Positions 50,675 through 63,404 are shown, numbered from the stretch's first letter. The stretch: DNA of 64,000 nucleotides from Sphingomonas faeni (GCF_003053745.1 NZ_QAYE01000009.1:124001-188000); one strand, 5' to 3'. The notes: generated by a model from the sequence alone, not told the origin. Numbers and translations are program-made.

Positions 50675-51118
50675 GTGATATTACCCGTAACGCTGACGAT
50701 CGCCGCGGCCGCCGCCGTCGTCAACCTGTGGCTCGCCTTCCGAATCGTGCCGATGCGCGTGAAGGAAAGCGTGCTGATCGGCGACGACGGCAACCAGCGC
50801 TTGCAGGCGCGGATGCGCGCGCATGCCAATTTCACCGAATATGCGCCGTTCATCCTGATCCTGATCGGGCTGATCGAGCTCGCCGGTGGATCGACGCTAT
50901 GGCTGTGGATCGCCGGCGCGGTGTTCGTGATTGCGCGAATCGCCCACGCGTTCGGCATGGACCGCACGACGTCGAGCCTGCCGCGGGCAGGGGGCGCGCT
51001 GGCGACGTGGGCGCTGATGGCGGTGCTGGCCGGGTGGGCGCTGACGATCGCGTATCAGGCGAACAGCGTGCCCACTGCCAAGACCTTCCAGGTCGTGCCG
51101 TCGGGTGGCCGGGCATGA
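50675..51118 (+). CDS. MAPEG-family membrane protein
   Basis: 147 residues from GTG 50675, with GAGGGG seven bases upstream. Four hydrophobic segments and the motif RMRAHANFTEYAPFILIL identify the MAPEG (glutathione-associated eicosanoid enzyme) family. Bacterial members are thought to be glutathione transferase-like membrane enzymes. The stop overlaps the M28 peptidase start by ATGA. Confidence 0.9.
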   Translation: MILPVTLTIAAAAAVVNLWLAFRIVPMRVKESVLIGDDGNQRLQARMRAHANFTEYAPFILILIGLIELAGGSTLWLWIAGAVFVIARIAHAFGMDRTTSSLPRAGGALATWALMAVLAGWALTIAYQANSVPTAKTFQVVPSGGRA

Positions 51119-52740
51119 GCGCGCTTCGTTTATGGGGTGCCGCCACGCTGCTGGCTGCCTCACCGGTCGCCGCGCAGGTATCGCCAGAGCGGTTGTCCGC
51201 CGACGTGAAGACGCTCGCCTCCGACTCTTTCGAAGGCCGTGCGCCCGGCACCCCCGGTGAGACCAAGACGATCGCGTGGCTGATCGCACAGTTCAAGGCA
51301 ATGAAGGCACAACCCGGCGGCCCGAACGGCAGCTGGACGCAACCCGTACCGCTCGTCCACACGCGAATGGGGGCGGGCACCGTCCGAGCTGGCGACACCG
51401 CGCTGGTGCAGGGGCGTGATGTCTACCTGAGCACCGTCCGCGGCGTCGACCGCGTCGCCATTGCAAACGCACCGATGGTGTTCGTCGGCTACGGCGTCAG
51501 CGCGCCCGAGCGCGGCTGGGACGACTTCAAGGGCCTCGACCTCAAGGGCAAGGTGGCCGTGTTCCTCGTCAACGATCCCGACTTCGAGGCGGTCGCGGGC
51601 GACGATGCGAAGGGCAAGTTCGGCGACCGCCGGATGACCTATTACGGCCGCTGGACGTACAAATACGAGGAGGCGGCGCGACGTGGCGCGGTCGGCGCGC
51701 TGATCGTCCATGACACGGCGGGCGCTGGGTATGGCTGGAACACCGTTACCGCCCCCGCCGGCGAAAATTACGACATCGTCCGGAAGGATCCCGAATCGCG
51801 GGTGATGCTCCAGGGCTGGCTCGAAGGTGGCGCAGCGACCCGGTTGTTCGCGGCCTCGGGCCTCGACCTGGCGGCGTTACGGAAAGCGGCGCGGCGGAGC
51901 GACTTCCGCCCGGTCGCGCTGAAGCAGGCGTTCACCACGGACCTGCCGGTCAAGCACGACACCGCCGTGAGCCAGAACGTGCTCGCCAAGTTGCCGGGCA
52001 CGAAGCACGCAGACGAGGTCGTGATGTTCGGCGCGCACTGGGACGCCTACGGCATCGGCGCGCCAGATGCGCAGGGGCGCACCATCCGCCCCGGCGCCAA
52101 CGACGACGGTCTCGGCGTGGCGGGCGTCCTCGAACTCGCGCGCAACTTCGCCAAGGCCCCCCGCACCGACCGCAGCCTCGTCTTCGCGCTGTGGAGCGGC
52201 GAGGAGCGTGGGTTGCTCGGCTCGGAAACCTATGCGGTGAACCCGGTCTATCCGGCGGCGAAGACGGTCGCCAACCTGACGCTCGACATCCTCCAGACGG
52301 CTGGCCCCGCCAAGGACGTCATGCTCGTCGGCGCCGGGCAGAACAGCCTCGAGGACATGCTGGGCGATGCCGCCAAGGCGCAAGGCCGAGTCGTGACGCC
52401 CGAAGCGCTCCCCGAACGCGGGCTGTTCTACCGCGCCGACCATTTTTCGGTCGCGCGGCGCGGCGTGCCGACGCTGCTGCTGATGGCGATCAGCGGCGCG
52501 CCCGATCTGGTGACGGGCGGGCGGACCGCGGGGCAGGCTTGGCTCGACGGCTATATGAAATGCTATCACCAGACCTGCGACGCCTGGGGCGCCGACTGGG
52601 ACCTGCGCGGCGCGGCGCAGGACGTGGACCTGTTCAAGACGATCGGCACGAAGCTGGCGAACAGCCGGTTGTGGCCCGAGTGGCGCGACGGTTCGGAGTT
52701 CAAGTCGGTGCGGGCTGAGACGGCAGGGGAGCGGAAGTAA
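51115..52740 (+). CDS. Exported M28-family metallopeptidase
   Basis: 541 residues from ATG 51115, with signal peptide MSALRLWGAATLLAASPVAA. A PA-type insert (about 125-250) precedes the M28 zinc peptidase domain: GAHWDAYGIG (His, Asp), GANDDGLGVAGVLELA, WSGEERGLLGS and YRADHFSVARRG with later His. Likely a periplasmic aminopeptidase. A long intergenic repeat region follows its stop. Confidence 0.94.
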   Translation: MSALRLWGAATLLAASPVAAQVSPERLSADVKTLASDSFEGRAPGTPGETKTIAWLIAQFKAMKAQPGGPNGSWTQPVPLVHTRMGAGTVRAGDTALVQGRDVYLSTVRGVDRVAIANAPMVFVGYGVSAPERGWDDFKGLDLKGKVAVFLVNDPDFEAVAGDDAKGKFGDRRMTYYGRWTYKYEEAARRGAVGALIVHDTAGAGYGWNTVTAPAGENYDIVRKDPESRVMLQGWLEGGAATRLFAASGLDLAALRKAARRSDFRPVALKQAFTTDLPVKHDTAVSQNVLAKLPGTKHADEVVMFGAHWDAYGIGAPDAQGRTIRPGANDDGLGVAGVLELARNFAKAPRTDRSLVFALWSGEERGLLGSETYAVNPVYPAAKTVANLTLDILQTAGPAKDVMLVGAGQNSLEDMLGDAAKAQGRVVTPEALPERGLFYRADHFSVARRGVPTLLLMAISGAPDLVTGGRTAGQAWLDGYMKCYHQTCDAWGADWDLRGAAQDVDLFKTIGTKLANSRLWPEWRDGSEFKSVRAETAGERK

Positions 52741-52761
52741 GGCCAACCCTCACGCTCGGGA

Positions 52762-52865
52762 CCACCCCGGCGAAGGCCCGGGCCCAGTTGGAAAGGCCGC
52801 AATAACGGACCGCGACGCCAGCCAAACCTCGTCCCTCAACTGGGCCCCGGCCTTCGCCGGGGTGC
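52762..52865. repeat. Long hairpin repeat family A, copy 1
   Basis: Left arm ACCCCGGCGAAGGCCCGGG and GCCCAGTTGG; right arm CAACTGGGCC with CCGGCCTTCGCCGGGGT. About 45 bases between the arms contain the conserved TTGGAAAGG and AATAAC. Related copies at 57871 and 63477, all in intergenic DNA. Confidence 0.9.
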
Positions 52866-52896
52866 GGCAATTGAGAGGATAGCGCTTCTGTTTCTT

Positions 52897-52976
52897 GTTC
52901 CCCCGCGAAGGCGGAGGCCCAGGGGCCAAGCGTACCGCCCTTGGTTGAGTCTGGGCCCCCGCCTCCGCGGGGGAAC
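52897..52976. repeat. Long hairpin repeat family B
   Basis: GTTCCCCCGCGAAGGCGGAG with GCCCAG pairs with CTGGGCCCCCGCC and TCCGCGGGGGAAC 28 bases later. A different family from A, only one copy in the window. Confidence 0.8.
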
Positions 52977-52997
52977 AGCTAGGTTTGCAAGCGGACG

Positions 52998-53675
52998 CTA
53001 CCCCGCCAAAGCCCGATCGCTCACAAACATATTCGTCGCCCGTTCATGCGCAAACGTGCTCGCCGGTCCATGTCCCGGAACAAAGCTCGTATCGCTCCCC
53101 AGCGGCCAAAGCTTCTCGACGATCGACTTCACCAGCGTCTCGTGATTCCCCCCAGGCATGTCCGATCGCCCGACCGACCCCTGAAACAGCACATCCCCCA
53201 CCTGCGCGAACTTCGACGGCGCGTGGTGGAAGATCACATGACCTTCGGTATGCCCCGGCGTCTCGTACACATCGAGCACGAGGTCCCCGACCGACACCGT
53301 GTCGCCCTCGACCAGCCACCGGTCAGGCTCGAAATTGACTCCCGAAATCCCGTATTTCGGCCCATCCTGATCGAGCCGCTGCAACCAGAAGCGATCCGCC
53401 TCGTGCGGTCCCTCGATCGGCACGCCGAGATCGTTCGACAACCGCTTGGCGCCCCCCGCATGGTCGATATGCCCATGCGTCAGCAGGATCTTCTCGACCG
53501 TCACGCCCGCCTGTTCGACCGCCGCCATGATCCGCGGCAGGTCGCCGCCCGGATCGATCACCGCCGCCTTCATCGTCGCGGTGCACCAGATGATCGTGCA
53601 GTTCTGCTCGATCGGCGTGACGGGCACGATGCCAGCACGGAGCGGGGGCGCAGCGCGGAGGGGAGGATTTGTCAT
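52998..53675 (-). CDS. Metallo-beta-lactamase-fold hydrolase (glyoxalase II-like)
   Basis: 225 residues from ATG 53675. Metal motifs LLTHGHIDHAGGAK, the later His of TPGHTEGHVIFHH, Asp in GDVLFQGSVGR and FVPGHGPAST are complete. It resembles glyoxalase II/YcbL-type thioester hydrolases. Divergent from pabBC. No signal peptide. Confidence 0.92.
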   Translation of the reverse strand: MTNPPLRAAPPLRAGIVPVTPIEQNCTIIWCTATMKAAVIDPGGDLPRIMAAVEQAGVTVEKILLTHGHIDHAGGAKRLSNDLGVPIEGPHEADRFWLQRLDQDGPKYGISGVNFEPDRWLVEGDTVSVGDLVLDVYETPGHTEGHVIFHHAPSKFAQVGDVLFQGSVGRSDMPGGNHETLVKSIVEKLWPLGSDTSFVPGHGPASTFAHERATNMFVSDRALAG

Positions 53676-53755
53676 GGCCTCGAAATAGGATAGCGCGTCG
53701 GTAGGAGCAATCGCCGCTTGCGGTTTGCCCCGCGCTCCGTGCAACAGTCGCGACG

Positions 53756-56766
<3,011 letters not shown>

Positions 56767-56976
56767 CGCCGGCAACAAGCGAGACACGCGGCGACATCTT
56801 CCGGCAACCCTGCCGGGCGATGCCTGCTGCACGATGAACGCATCGGCCACGGCGCGTTAATCGAGAGTTTCTAAAAACGACATTGTGGTTGGCCGGCATC
56901 GCTACGACATGCCGGTCCGTAACTGACGCTGACCTATCCGGTCGGCGCCATCACTGGGTTTCATTGGGATCGCATC

Positions 56977-57126
56977 ATGCGCAGCATCGTAAAGTCGAGT
57001 TTCTTCTGGCAGTTCAGCGGCGGTTTTGTCCTCGGCGCCATCGGTTTGCTCGCGCTGCAGCCCGCCGAAGCCCGCCAGACCTTCGCCAGCCATTTCGAGC
57101 ACAGCGCCTCCGCCACCGCGCGATAA
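56977..57126 (+). CDS. Small single-helix membrane protein
   Basis: 49 residues (MRSIVKSSFFWQFSGGFVLG at the start). One hydrophobic helix (about 9-28) precedes a polar tail ending ASATAR. It starts downstream of a GGGATCGCATC region without a strong ribosome site and ends 52 bases before the exported MsrA. Possibly cotranscribed with it; function unknown. Confidence 0.5.
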   Translation: MRSIVKSSFFWQFSGGFVLGAIGLLALQPAEARQTFASHFEHSASATAR

Positions 57127-57177
57127 CCGCCACCTGATAACTGCGGCGACGGCCTAGCGAAGCGCAAGCGCAACCCC

Positions 57178-57849
57178 ATGTATCAAAACATGGAAAAGCC
57201 GCTTCTCGCCACGCTCGCCGCCGTCGGTATCGCCGGTGCGTTTATTGCTACCGGCACTGCGCAAGGCGCCCGCGCCGTCGTAATCCCCGCCGTCAAGACC
57301 GACCTTCCCGCAGCGCCCGGTATCCAGACCGCAGTGCTCGCGGGCGGCTGCTTCTGGACGATGGAAGCGGTGTTCGAGCATGTGAAGGGCGTGAAGGCGG
57401 TCACGACCGGCTATGCCGGCGGCACCAAGGCGACCGCGACCTACGACCAGGTTTCTGCCGAGACGACCAAGCACGCCGAAGCGATCAAGATCGCCTATGA
57501 CCCCCGTGTGGTAAGCTACGGCACGCTGCTCCGCGTCTATTTCTCGATCGCGCACGATCCGACGACGTTGAACCGCCAAGGCCCGGATAGCGGCACTAGC
57601 TATCGCTCGGGAATCTTCCCCCAGTCACCGGCGCAAGCACAGGTTGCCCGCGCGTACATCGCGCAACTCGGCGCGACGCATGCGTTCTCGGGGCCGATCG
57701 TGACGAAGCTGGAGACGGGGACGTTCTACCCGGCCGAGGCCTATCACCAGAATTTCTACGACCGGAACCCGACGCATCCGTACGTGGTGACGTGGGACAA
57801 GCCGAAGGTGGCCGCCTTCCGCGCGGCGTTCCCGACCATTTCTAGCTGA
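57178..57849 (+). CDS. msrA: Peptide-methionine (S)-S-oxide reductase MsrA, exported
   Basis: 223 residues. A hydrophobic N-terminal segment (about 8-30) acts as signal or anchor. The MsrA core has AGGCFWTMEAVFEHVKGVKA with the catalytic Cys, GYAGGTKATATYDQVS and GPDSGTSYRSGIF. It probably repairs oxidised methionine in periplasmic proteins, in contrast to the cytoplasmic MsrB-MsrA fusion at 37464. The start ATG 57178 was kept; ATG 57190 is an alternative. Confidence 0.93.
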   Translation: MYQNMEKPLLATLAAVGIAGAFIATGTAQGARAVVIPAVKTDLPAAPGIQTAVLAGGCFWTMEAVFEHVKGVKAVTTGYAGGTKATATYDQVSAETTKHAEAIKIAYDPRVVSYGTLLRVYFSIAHDPTTLNRQGPDSGTSYRSGIFPQSPAQAQVARAYIAQLGATHAFSGPIVTKLETGTFYPAEAYHQNFYDRNPTHPYVVTWDKPKVAAFRAAFPTISS

Positions 57850-57870
57850 GGCTGCACCTTCACCACACTT

Positions 57871-57975
57871 CCACCCCGGCGAAGGCCGGGGCCCAATTGG
57901 AAAGGTTGCAGTAACGACGGACGAACCTTCGTTATACGCCGCCCGCAATTGGGCCCCGGCCTTCGCCGGGGTGGT
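57871..57975. repeat. Long hairpin repeat family A, copy 2
   Basis: Same structure as the 52762 copy, but GCCCAATTGG and CAATTGGGCC replace GCCCAGTTGG and CAACTGGGCC: a compensatory change on both arms that keeps the pairing. Lies between convergent msrA and pdeM. Confidence 0.9.
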
Positions 57976-58002
57976 GCTTATTTACCTAACTAGCGACAAG
58001 CG

Positions 58003-58665
58003 TCAGGCAGCAACGGGAAACCGCAGCATCCGGTTCGCCACCGGCACCATCGCCTCCGCTCCAACTCCAACCGCGCGAACGATCTCCGGATGGTCCACAT
58101 CCAGCCCGCCAGTCAGCGACCCGAACGCGGGTAAAATCAGCTTCGTCGCCGTCGCCACGAAACACCGCCGCGCCACCTGCTTTCCGCGCACGCGCAGCCG
58201 AAGCTTCGGATGGAAATGCCCCGACAATTCCGGCCGCGTTTCCGCCCGGTCCGCTTCATGTCGCAGCACCAGCCCGTCGACGACCACCTCGTCCACGACT
58301 TCCCCGCCACACCGATCGAGGATCGCCGGATCGTGATTGCCCGTGATCCACGTCCAGCGCGTCCCGTCGGTCATCGCCCGCAGCATGTCCTGCGCGCGCT
58401 GCGGCAACCGCTCACACCCGTCGCTGTCATGGAAGCTGTCGCCGAGGCACCAGACTTCGCGCGCGCCGGTCGCGGCGACCAGCGCAGTGAGATCGGCCAG
58501 CGTCGCGATCGAATCATACGGCGGCAGCATCTGGCCGCGCTTGGCGAACCAACTCGCCTTCTCGAAATGCAGGTCGGCGACCAGCAGCGCACGCCGCTCC
58601 GGCCAGAACAGCGCGCCTTGCGCCAACGCCAGAAGCGCATGCCCGCCGAACGAAAAGGGAACCAT
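58003..58665 (-). CDS. pdeM: Ligase-associated DNA damage response endonuclease PdeM
   Basis: 220 residues from ATG 58665 (MVPFSFGGHALLAL). Calcineurin-like phosphoesterase motifs are in order: VADLHFEKASW, CLGDSFHDSD, TGNHDP, and SGHFHPKLRLR. PdeM occurs with the LhrC-type helicase and an ATP-dependent DNA ligase in alphaproteobacterial repair loci; the Lhr helicase C-terminus is at 63609. Divergent from kup. Confidence 0.93.
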   Translation of the reverse strand: MVPFSFGGHALLALAQGALFWPERRALLVADLHFEKASWFAKRGQMLPPYDSIATLADLTALVAATGAREVWCLGDSFHDSDGCERLPQRAQDMLRAMTDGTRWTWITGNHDPAILDRCGGEVVDEVVVDGLVLRHEADRAETRPELSGHFHPKLRLRVRGKQVARRCFVATATKLILPAFGSLTGGLDVDHPEIVRAVGVGAEAMVPVANRMLRFPVAA

Positions 58666-58789
58666 CCGCCCGCCATGCCGCTCCCGCCGCACCGAATCAA
58701 CCCGCCATCGCCCCGAACCGGCAGGACTTGCGCATGCCCCCAATCGGCGTAAAGCGCGCCGTCCCCTCAGGAGGAGCGCTCTTCGCGCC

Positions 58790-60763
58790 ATGACGTCCGT
58801 CGCCGGAACACCCCAAACTGCCGCTGTACCGGAAACGCCTGGCGATCTGTCAGCGGCGCATCTGCATCCGCACCCCGCACTCGCCGCGCTGACCGTCGGC
58901 GCGATCGGCGTGGTGTTCGGCGATATCGGCACCAGCCCGCTCTACGCGTTCCGCGAGGCACTCGGCCAGACGTCCGCAGGCGGCATCGACCCGACCGAGA
59001 TCCTCGGCGTGCTGAGCCTCGCGCTCTGGTCGCTGTTCCTCGTCGTGACCGTCAAATACGTCATCTTCCTGATGCGCGCCGACAACCAGGGCGAGGGCGG
59101 CGTACTCGCGCTGGCCGCGCTTGCCCGTCGTGCGCTCGGCATGCGGTCACGGATCGCGATCGTGCTCGGCGCGGCAGGAGCATCGCTGTTCTACGGCGAT
59201 GCGATCATCACGCCGGCGCTGTCGGTGCTGTCCGCGATGGAGGGCCTGAGAACAATCCCGAGTGCGGCGCATATCTTCAACGAAGGCGTGGTGCGTGCGC
59301 TGACGATCGCCATCCTGATCGGGCTGTTCCTGATCCAGTCGCGCGGCACGGCGCAGGTATCGAAGCTGTTCGGCCCGGTCTGCATCCTCTGGTTCGTCGC
59401 GATCGGTGCGCTCGGCATCTGGCACATCGCCGACGAGCCCTCGATCGTCCGCGTGTTCCTGCCCACCTACGGCATCTCGTTCCTCGCCACGCACGGCGTC
59501 ACCGGCCTGTTCGTGCTCGGCGCGGTGTTTCTGACCGTCACCGGCGCCGAGGCGCTGACCGCCGACATGGGCCATTTCGGCAAGCTGCCGATCCGCATCG
59601 GCTGGTTCTTCCTGGTCTTCCCGGCACTCGCGCTCAACTATCTCGGGCAGGGCGCGTTCGCGTTGTCGCGGCTCGAGGATGCGGCGGCGCGCGGCGTGCC
59701 GTTCGTCAACCAGGACTGGTTCTTCCTGATGGCGCCCGAATCGCTGCGCCCGGCGCTGATCATCCTCGCCGGGTTCGCGACGGTGATCGCCAGCCAGGCG
59801 GTCATCACCGGCGCGTTCTCGCTGACGCAGCAGGCGATCCAGCTCGGCCTGCTCCCGCGCCTGCGCATCCGCCAGACCTCGGCCGTGTTCGCCGGCCAGA
59901 TCTACCTGCCCGCGATCAACTGGCTGCTGCTGATCGGCGTGCTGGTGCTGGTGATTCAGTTCAAGACGTCGTCGGCGATGGCCGCCGCGTACGGCATCGC
60001 GGTGACCGGCACGATGGTCGTCACGACCTTGCTCGCGTACATCGTCGTCCGGCACCGTTGGAACTGGTCACGCCCGCTCGCACTGACGGCGATCCTGCCG
60101 TTCCTGACGCTCGACCTGATCTTCTTCGGCGCCAACATCCTGCGCGTGATCGAGGGCGGCTGGGTGCCACTCGTCATCGCCGCCGCGATCGGGCTGATCA
60201 TCTTCACCTGGGTGCGCGGCAAGAAGATCGTCAGCGCGTTCGAGAAGCGCCAGAGCATTCCGCTCAGCGATCTCGCCTCGGCACTGGAGAAGCGTCCGCC
60301 CGAGCGCGTGTCGGGGACGGCCGTGTTCCTGACCGGCAACCCGCACGCGACGCCGGGTGCGCTGCTGCATAATCTGAAGCACAACAAGGTGCTCCACGAG
60401 CGCAACCTGATCGTCAGCATCCGTACCGCGGACCGCCCGTTCGTCGACGAAGCGTCACGCGCGAAGGTGGAACGCGTCGACGAGAATTTCTCGATCGTCG
60501 TGCTGACCTACGGCTTCATGGAGTCCCCGGACGTGCCGCGCGATCTCGGCGTCGGCAACAAGACCGAACAGCTCGGGCTCGACCCGATGCGCACCTCGTT
60601 CTTCATCGGCCGCAACACGCTGAAACCCGACGCGGAAAAGGGCATGCCGCCCTGGCAGGACCGGATTTTCCTGTTCCTGCAAAGGAACGCCAGCGACCCC
60701 ACCGACTTCCTGAAGATCCCCCCCGGCAAGGTGCTAGAACTAGGCGAACAGGTCACAGTGTAA
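58790..60763 (+). CDS. kup: Potassium transporter Kup
   Basis: 657 residues from ATG 58790. The signature GVVFGDIGTSPLYAFREALG is at about 40-60, with about twelve membrane segments through residue 470 (GASLFYGDAIITPALSVLSA; GAEALTADMGHFGKLPIRIG) and a cytoplasmic C-terminal domain (GTAVFLTGNPHATPGALLHN). A proton-coupled K+ importer. AGGAGG lies 15 bases upstream, further than usual. Confidence 0.97.
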   Translation: MTSVAGTPQTAAVPETPGDLSAAHLHPHPALAALTVGAIGVVFGDIGTSPLYAFREALGQTSAGGIDPTEILGVLSLALWSLFLVVTVKYVIFLMRADNQGEGGVLALAALARRALGMRSRIAIVLGAAGASLFYGDAIITPALSVLSAMEGLRTIPSAAHIFNEGVVRALTIAILIGLFLIQSRGTAQVSKLFGPVCILWFVAIGALGIWHIADEPSIVRVFLPTYGISFLATHGVTGLFVLGAVFLTVTGAEALTADMGHFGKLPIRIGWFFLVFPALALNYLGQGAFALSRLEDAAARGVPFVNQDWFFLMAPESLRPALIILAGFATVIASQAVITGAFSLTQQAIQLGLLPRLRIRQTSAVFAGQIYLPAINWLLLIGVLVLVIQFKTSSAMAAAYGIAVTGTMVVTTLLAYIVVRHRWNWSRPLALTAILPFLTLDLIFFGANILRVIEGGWVPLVIAAAIGLIIFTWVRGKKIVSAFEKRQSIPLSDLASALEKRPPERVSGTAVFLTGNPHATPGALLHNLKHNKVLHERNLIVSIRTADRPFVDEASRAKVERVDENFSIVVLTYGFMESPDVPRDLGVGNKTEQLGLDPMRTSFFIGRNTLKPDAEKGMPPWQDRIFLFLQRNASDPTDFLKIPPGKVLELGEQVTV

Positions 60764-60793
60764 GTCGAGCGCGGAGCGGACGGTTAGCGCGTA

Positions 60794-60943
60794 CTCCCTC
60801 GCCCCTCCGGGGAGAGGGAAGGGGCCCGCGGCACTTGCCGTGGGAAGGGAGAGGGGTATTGTCGGGCACCGTCTCGAGCCCCAAGCCCCTCTCCCTTCCG
60901 TCGCCTAAGGCTCCTCCCTCCCTCTCCCCGGAGGGGCGAGGGA
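60794..60943. repeat. Long hairpin repeat family C
   Basis: CTCCCTCGCCCCTCCGGGGA pairs with TCCCCGGAGGGGCGAGGGA about 125 bases later, with inner complementary tracts (CCCTCTCCC/GGGAGAGGG). It lies between convergent kup and M20 peptidase genes and could act as a bidirectional transcript end. Confidence 0.8.
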
Positions 60944-60951
60944 CGTAGCGT

Positions 60952-62361
60952 TCACCCCGCAAACGCCTTTACCAGGTCAAAGAGGTAATCCCGACCATCA
61001 TACAGTGAAGCCACCCGGATGCGCTCGTTGAGGCCATGAATCCCCCCCATGTCCTTGTCGATGAACACCCCCGGCGCCCCATAGACCGGGATCCCGATCG
61101 CTTCGAAGAAGATCCCGTCCGTCGCCCCCGTCGACATCAACGGCAGGATCGGCAGCCCCGGAAAGTGCTTCGCCGCCACCTTCGTCACCGGCCCCATGAT
61201 CTTGGGATCCAACGTCGGGGGGATCGCGGTCGGCCGCACCGGCTGGTTCGCCGTCACCGTCACCTTCGCCCCCGCCAGTTCCTTCAGCTTGGCGAGCGTG
61301 CCCTCCACCGTCTCCCCCGGAAAGATCCGGCAGTTAATGTTCGCCGTCGCGCGCTGCGGCAATGCATTCTCCGCGTGACCCGCGCTCAGCAACGTCGCCA
61401 CGCACGTCGTCCTGAGCGTCGAGTGCATCGCCTTATCACGACTGACGATCGCATCCGCAGCCTTGTCCTCCGGATTGGCGAGCAACCGCGTGATCGCATC
61501 CCCCATCTCGCCGGGCATCGCCTTCGCGCTCGCCGCGAAGAATGCCTTGGTCGTATCGGTAAACTTTACCGGAAACTCGTAGCCCTGCACCGCCTTCACG
61601 GCGTCGGCGAGCTCATAGATCGCGTTCTCGGGGATCGGCTGCGAGCTGTGCCCGCCCGGGTTGGTCGCCAGGAACGTGTAGTTCTGCGCGGCCTTCTCGC
61701 CGATCTGGATCGCGAGCAACTGGCGCTTGCCGTTATCGTCGAGCCGCCCGCCGCCACCCTCGTTTAGCGCGAACTCGGCCGCGATCAGGTCGGGCCTCGA
61801 TTTCGCCAGATATTGCGCGCCGTTCCACGCGAACGTCGTTTCCTCACCGCAGGTCAGCGCGAGCTTGATCGTCCGCTTCGGCTTGTACCCGCTCGTCTTG
61901 AAGCGGATCATCGCGTCCGACCAGATCGCCGCCTGCGCCTTGTCGTCGACGGTACCGCGCGCGTAATAATAGCCGCCTTCCTCGATCAGCTTGAACGGAT
62001 CGCGCACCCAATCCTCGCGCTTGGCCTCGACCACGTCGAGGTGCGCGAGCAGCAGCATCGGCTTGATCGACGCGTCCGAACCCTTCAGTACCGCGACCAG
62101 CCCGCCGTCCTTCGGGTGCTCGGGCACCGAGAAATAGGTGATGTCGGTATCCGCATAACCCGCGGTCTTCAGCCGTGAGCCAATCTGTGCCGCGGCCTGC
62201 GTGCAGCTGCCAGCGGACAGCGTCGTGTTGGTCTCGACCAGTTCCTTGTAGAGCCCGAGAAAAGCCTTCTGGTCGGGGCGCGACTGCGCCTGTGCCCCAA
62301 CCGCCGTCGTCACGGGTGTGGTCAGAATCGCCGCCGTGAGTAGCCAACCAGTCGCGCGCAT
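60952..62361 (-). CDS. Exported M20-family metallopeptidase
   Basis: 469 residues from ATG 62361, with signal peptide MRATGWLLTAAILTTPVTTA. The M20 zinc residues are in LLLAHLDVVEA, GTVDDKAQAAIW, LTCGEETTFAW and the C-terminal GGIHGLNER. The lid domain (about 200-320) includes TNPGGHSSQPIP. Probably a periplasmic dipeptidase or carboxypeptidase. Confidence 0.94.
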   Translation of the reverse strand: MRATGWLLTAAILTTPVTTAVGAQAQSRPDQKAFLGLYKELVETNTTLSAGSCTQAAAQIGSRLKTAGYADTDITYFSVPEHPKDGGLVAVLKGSDASIKPMLLLAHLDVVEAKREDWVRDPFKLIEEGGYYYARGTVDDKAQAAIWSDAMIRFKTSGYKPKRTIKLALTCGEETTFAWNGAQYLAKSRPDLIAAEFALNEGGGGRLDDNGKRQLLAIQIGEKAAQNYTFLATNPGGHSSQPIPENAIYELADAVKAVQGYEFPVKFTDTTKAFFAASAKAMPGEMGDAITRLLANPEDKAADAIVSRDKAMHSTLRTTCVATLLSAGHAENALPQRATANINCRIFPGETVEGTLAKLKELAGAKVTVTANQPVRPTAIPPTLDPKIMGPVTKVAAKHFPGLPILPLMSTGATDGIFFEAIGIPVYGAPGVFIDKDMGGIHGLNERIRVASLYDGRDYLFDLVKAFAG

Positions 62362-62420
62362 CGTCGTCCCCTTGTTCGTTTGCGGACGAAGAGTTGCAGC
62401 GAACGCACGCGGACGCAACC

Positions 62421-63404
62421 TCAGCGGCGCTGCTCTCCGCGACGACGCGTATCGCGCGGTAGCGTGAGCCGCACCTCGCGGTTGGCGAAGTCGATGTCGA
62501 CGCGCCGAAACAATTGCAGCACGTCCATCCCCAGCAGCATCGCGGGCCGCTCGGCGAGGCCGAACAGCCGGAACGGCGGCGCGTCGACTGCCGTGAACGC
62601 CACGGGCAGGTCGCCGAGCGTGAGGCTGCCGATCGTCACGCGATCGATCGTCGTGTACTCCGCCATCACCGTCTCGCCGGTGACCCCGGTCAGCGATACC
62701 GGTTGCGACGTCCCCGCGCTGCCCAGCCCCTTGCGCGTCACCCGCCGGCGGAGCGCGCCGTTGGCCATGCTGATCGACGTACCGGTGTCGAGGATCACGC
62801 GGATGCGGATGCCGTTGCAATAGGCGTCGGTGACGACGAGCTGCCCGAACAGGCTGCGGGCCCTGATGACGATCTCGTCGGGGGCGGCGCGTTCGCGATT
62901 CTGGCGTTTGCGCGAGGGGGTGACGGTCATCGTCTTAGTGTCGAAGTCGATCGTCACCGCATGATCTTGCAATGTGTCGATCCCGAGCAGCCCCCGTGCG
63001 CCGAGGTTGATCGCGCTGATCGCCGGCGCCTCGATCGCCTTGCTGCCGATCACACTCACTTTCAGCGAGGGGATCATGACCGTGCCGATGCTGTCCGATC
63101 CGGTCATTCCGGTGACGCGGACGGTCCGGCCAGCCGCGAGGCCGAGCGTGGCGGCGAGTTCGCGCGCAATGACGGTACGCTGCGCGCCGGTATCGACGAT
63201 GAAGGGGAAGGGGCCTGCGCCAGCGATCGTCACGGGGACGGTCATTCGGCTTTCTTCGTCGCCGAACAGGAGCGTCGCGGGGTCTGGTTCTGCGATTGAT
63301 GCTGCGGCTGGAAGGGGTGCAGCATTTGGGCGTGAAGAAACTGCGTCCTGAGCGCTAGCTTGGGCGGCGATGACTAGCAGTAGCGGGGCTAGCCACTTGT
63401 GCAT
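62421..63404 (-). CDS. Tandem retropepsin-like aspartic protease
   Basis: 327 residues from ATG 63404, with signal peptide MHKWLAPLLLVIAAQASA. Two aspartyl-protease units are fused: FIVDTGAQRTVIARELA at about 80 and VILDTGTSISMANGA at about 215, each with a following hydrophobic-Gly element (RGLLGIDTL; AMLLGMDVL). It may work as a pseudo-dimer. Exported, 59 bases upstream of the M20 peptidase; substrate unknown. Confidence 0.9.
   Translation of the reverse strand: MHKWLAPLLLVIAAQASAQDAVSSRPNAAPLPAAASIAEPDPATLLFGDEESRMTVPVTIAGAGPFPFIVDTGAQRTVIARELAATLGLAAGRTVRVTGMTGSDSIGTVMIPSLKVSVIGSKAIEAPAISAINLGARGLLGIDTLQDHAVTIDFDTKTMTVTPSRKRQNRERAAPDEIVIRARSLFGQLVVTDAYCNGIRIRVILDTGTSISMANGALRRRVTRKGLGSAGTSQPVSLTGVTGETVMAEYTTIDRVTIGSLTLGDLPVAFTAVDAPPFRLFGLAERPAMLLGMDVLQLFRRVDIDFANREVRLTLPRDTRRRGEQRR

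Noticed and set aside
52741..52997. CRISPR array
   Set aside because: The repeated units are inverted hairpins without regular direct repeats and spacers.
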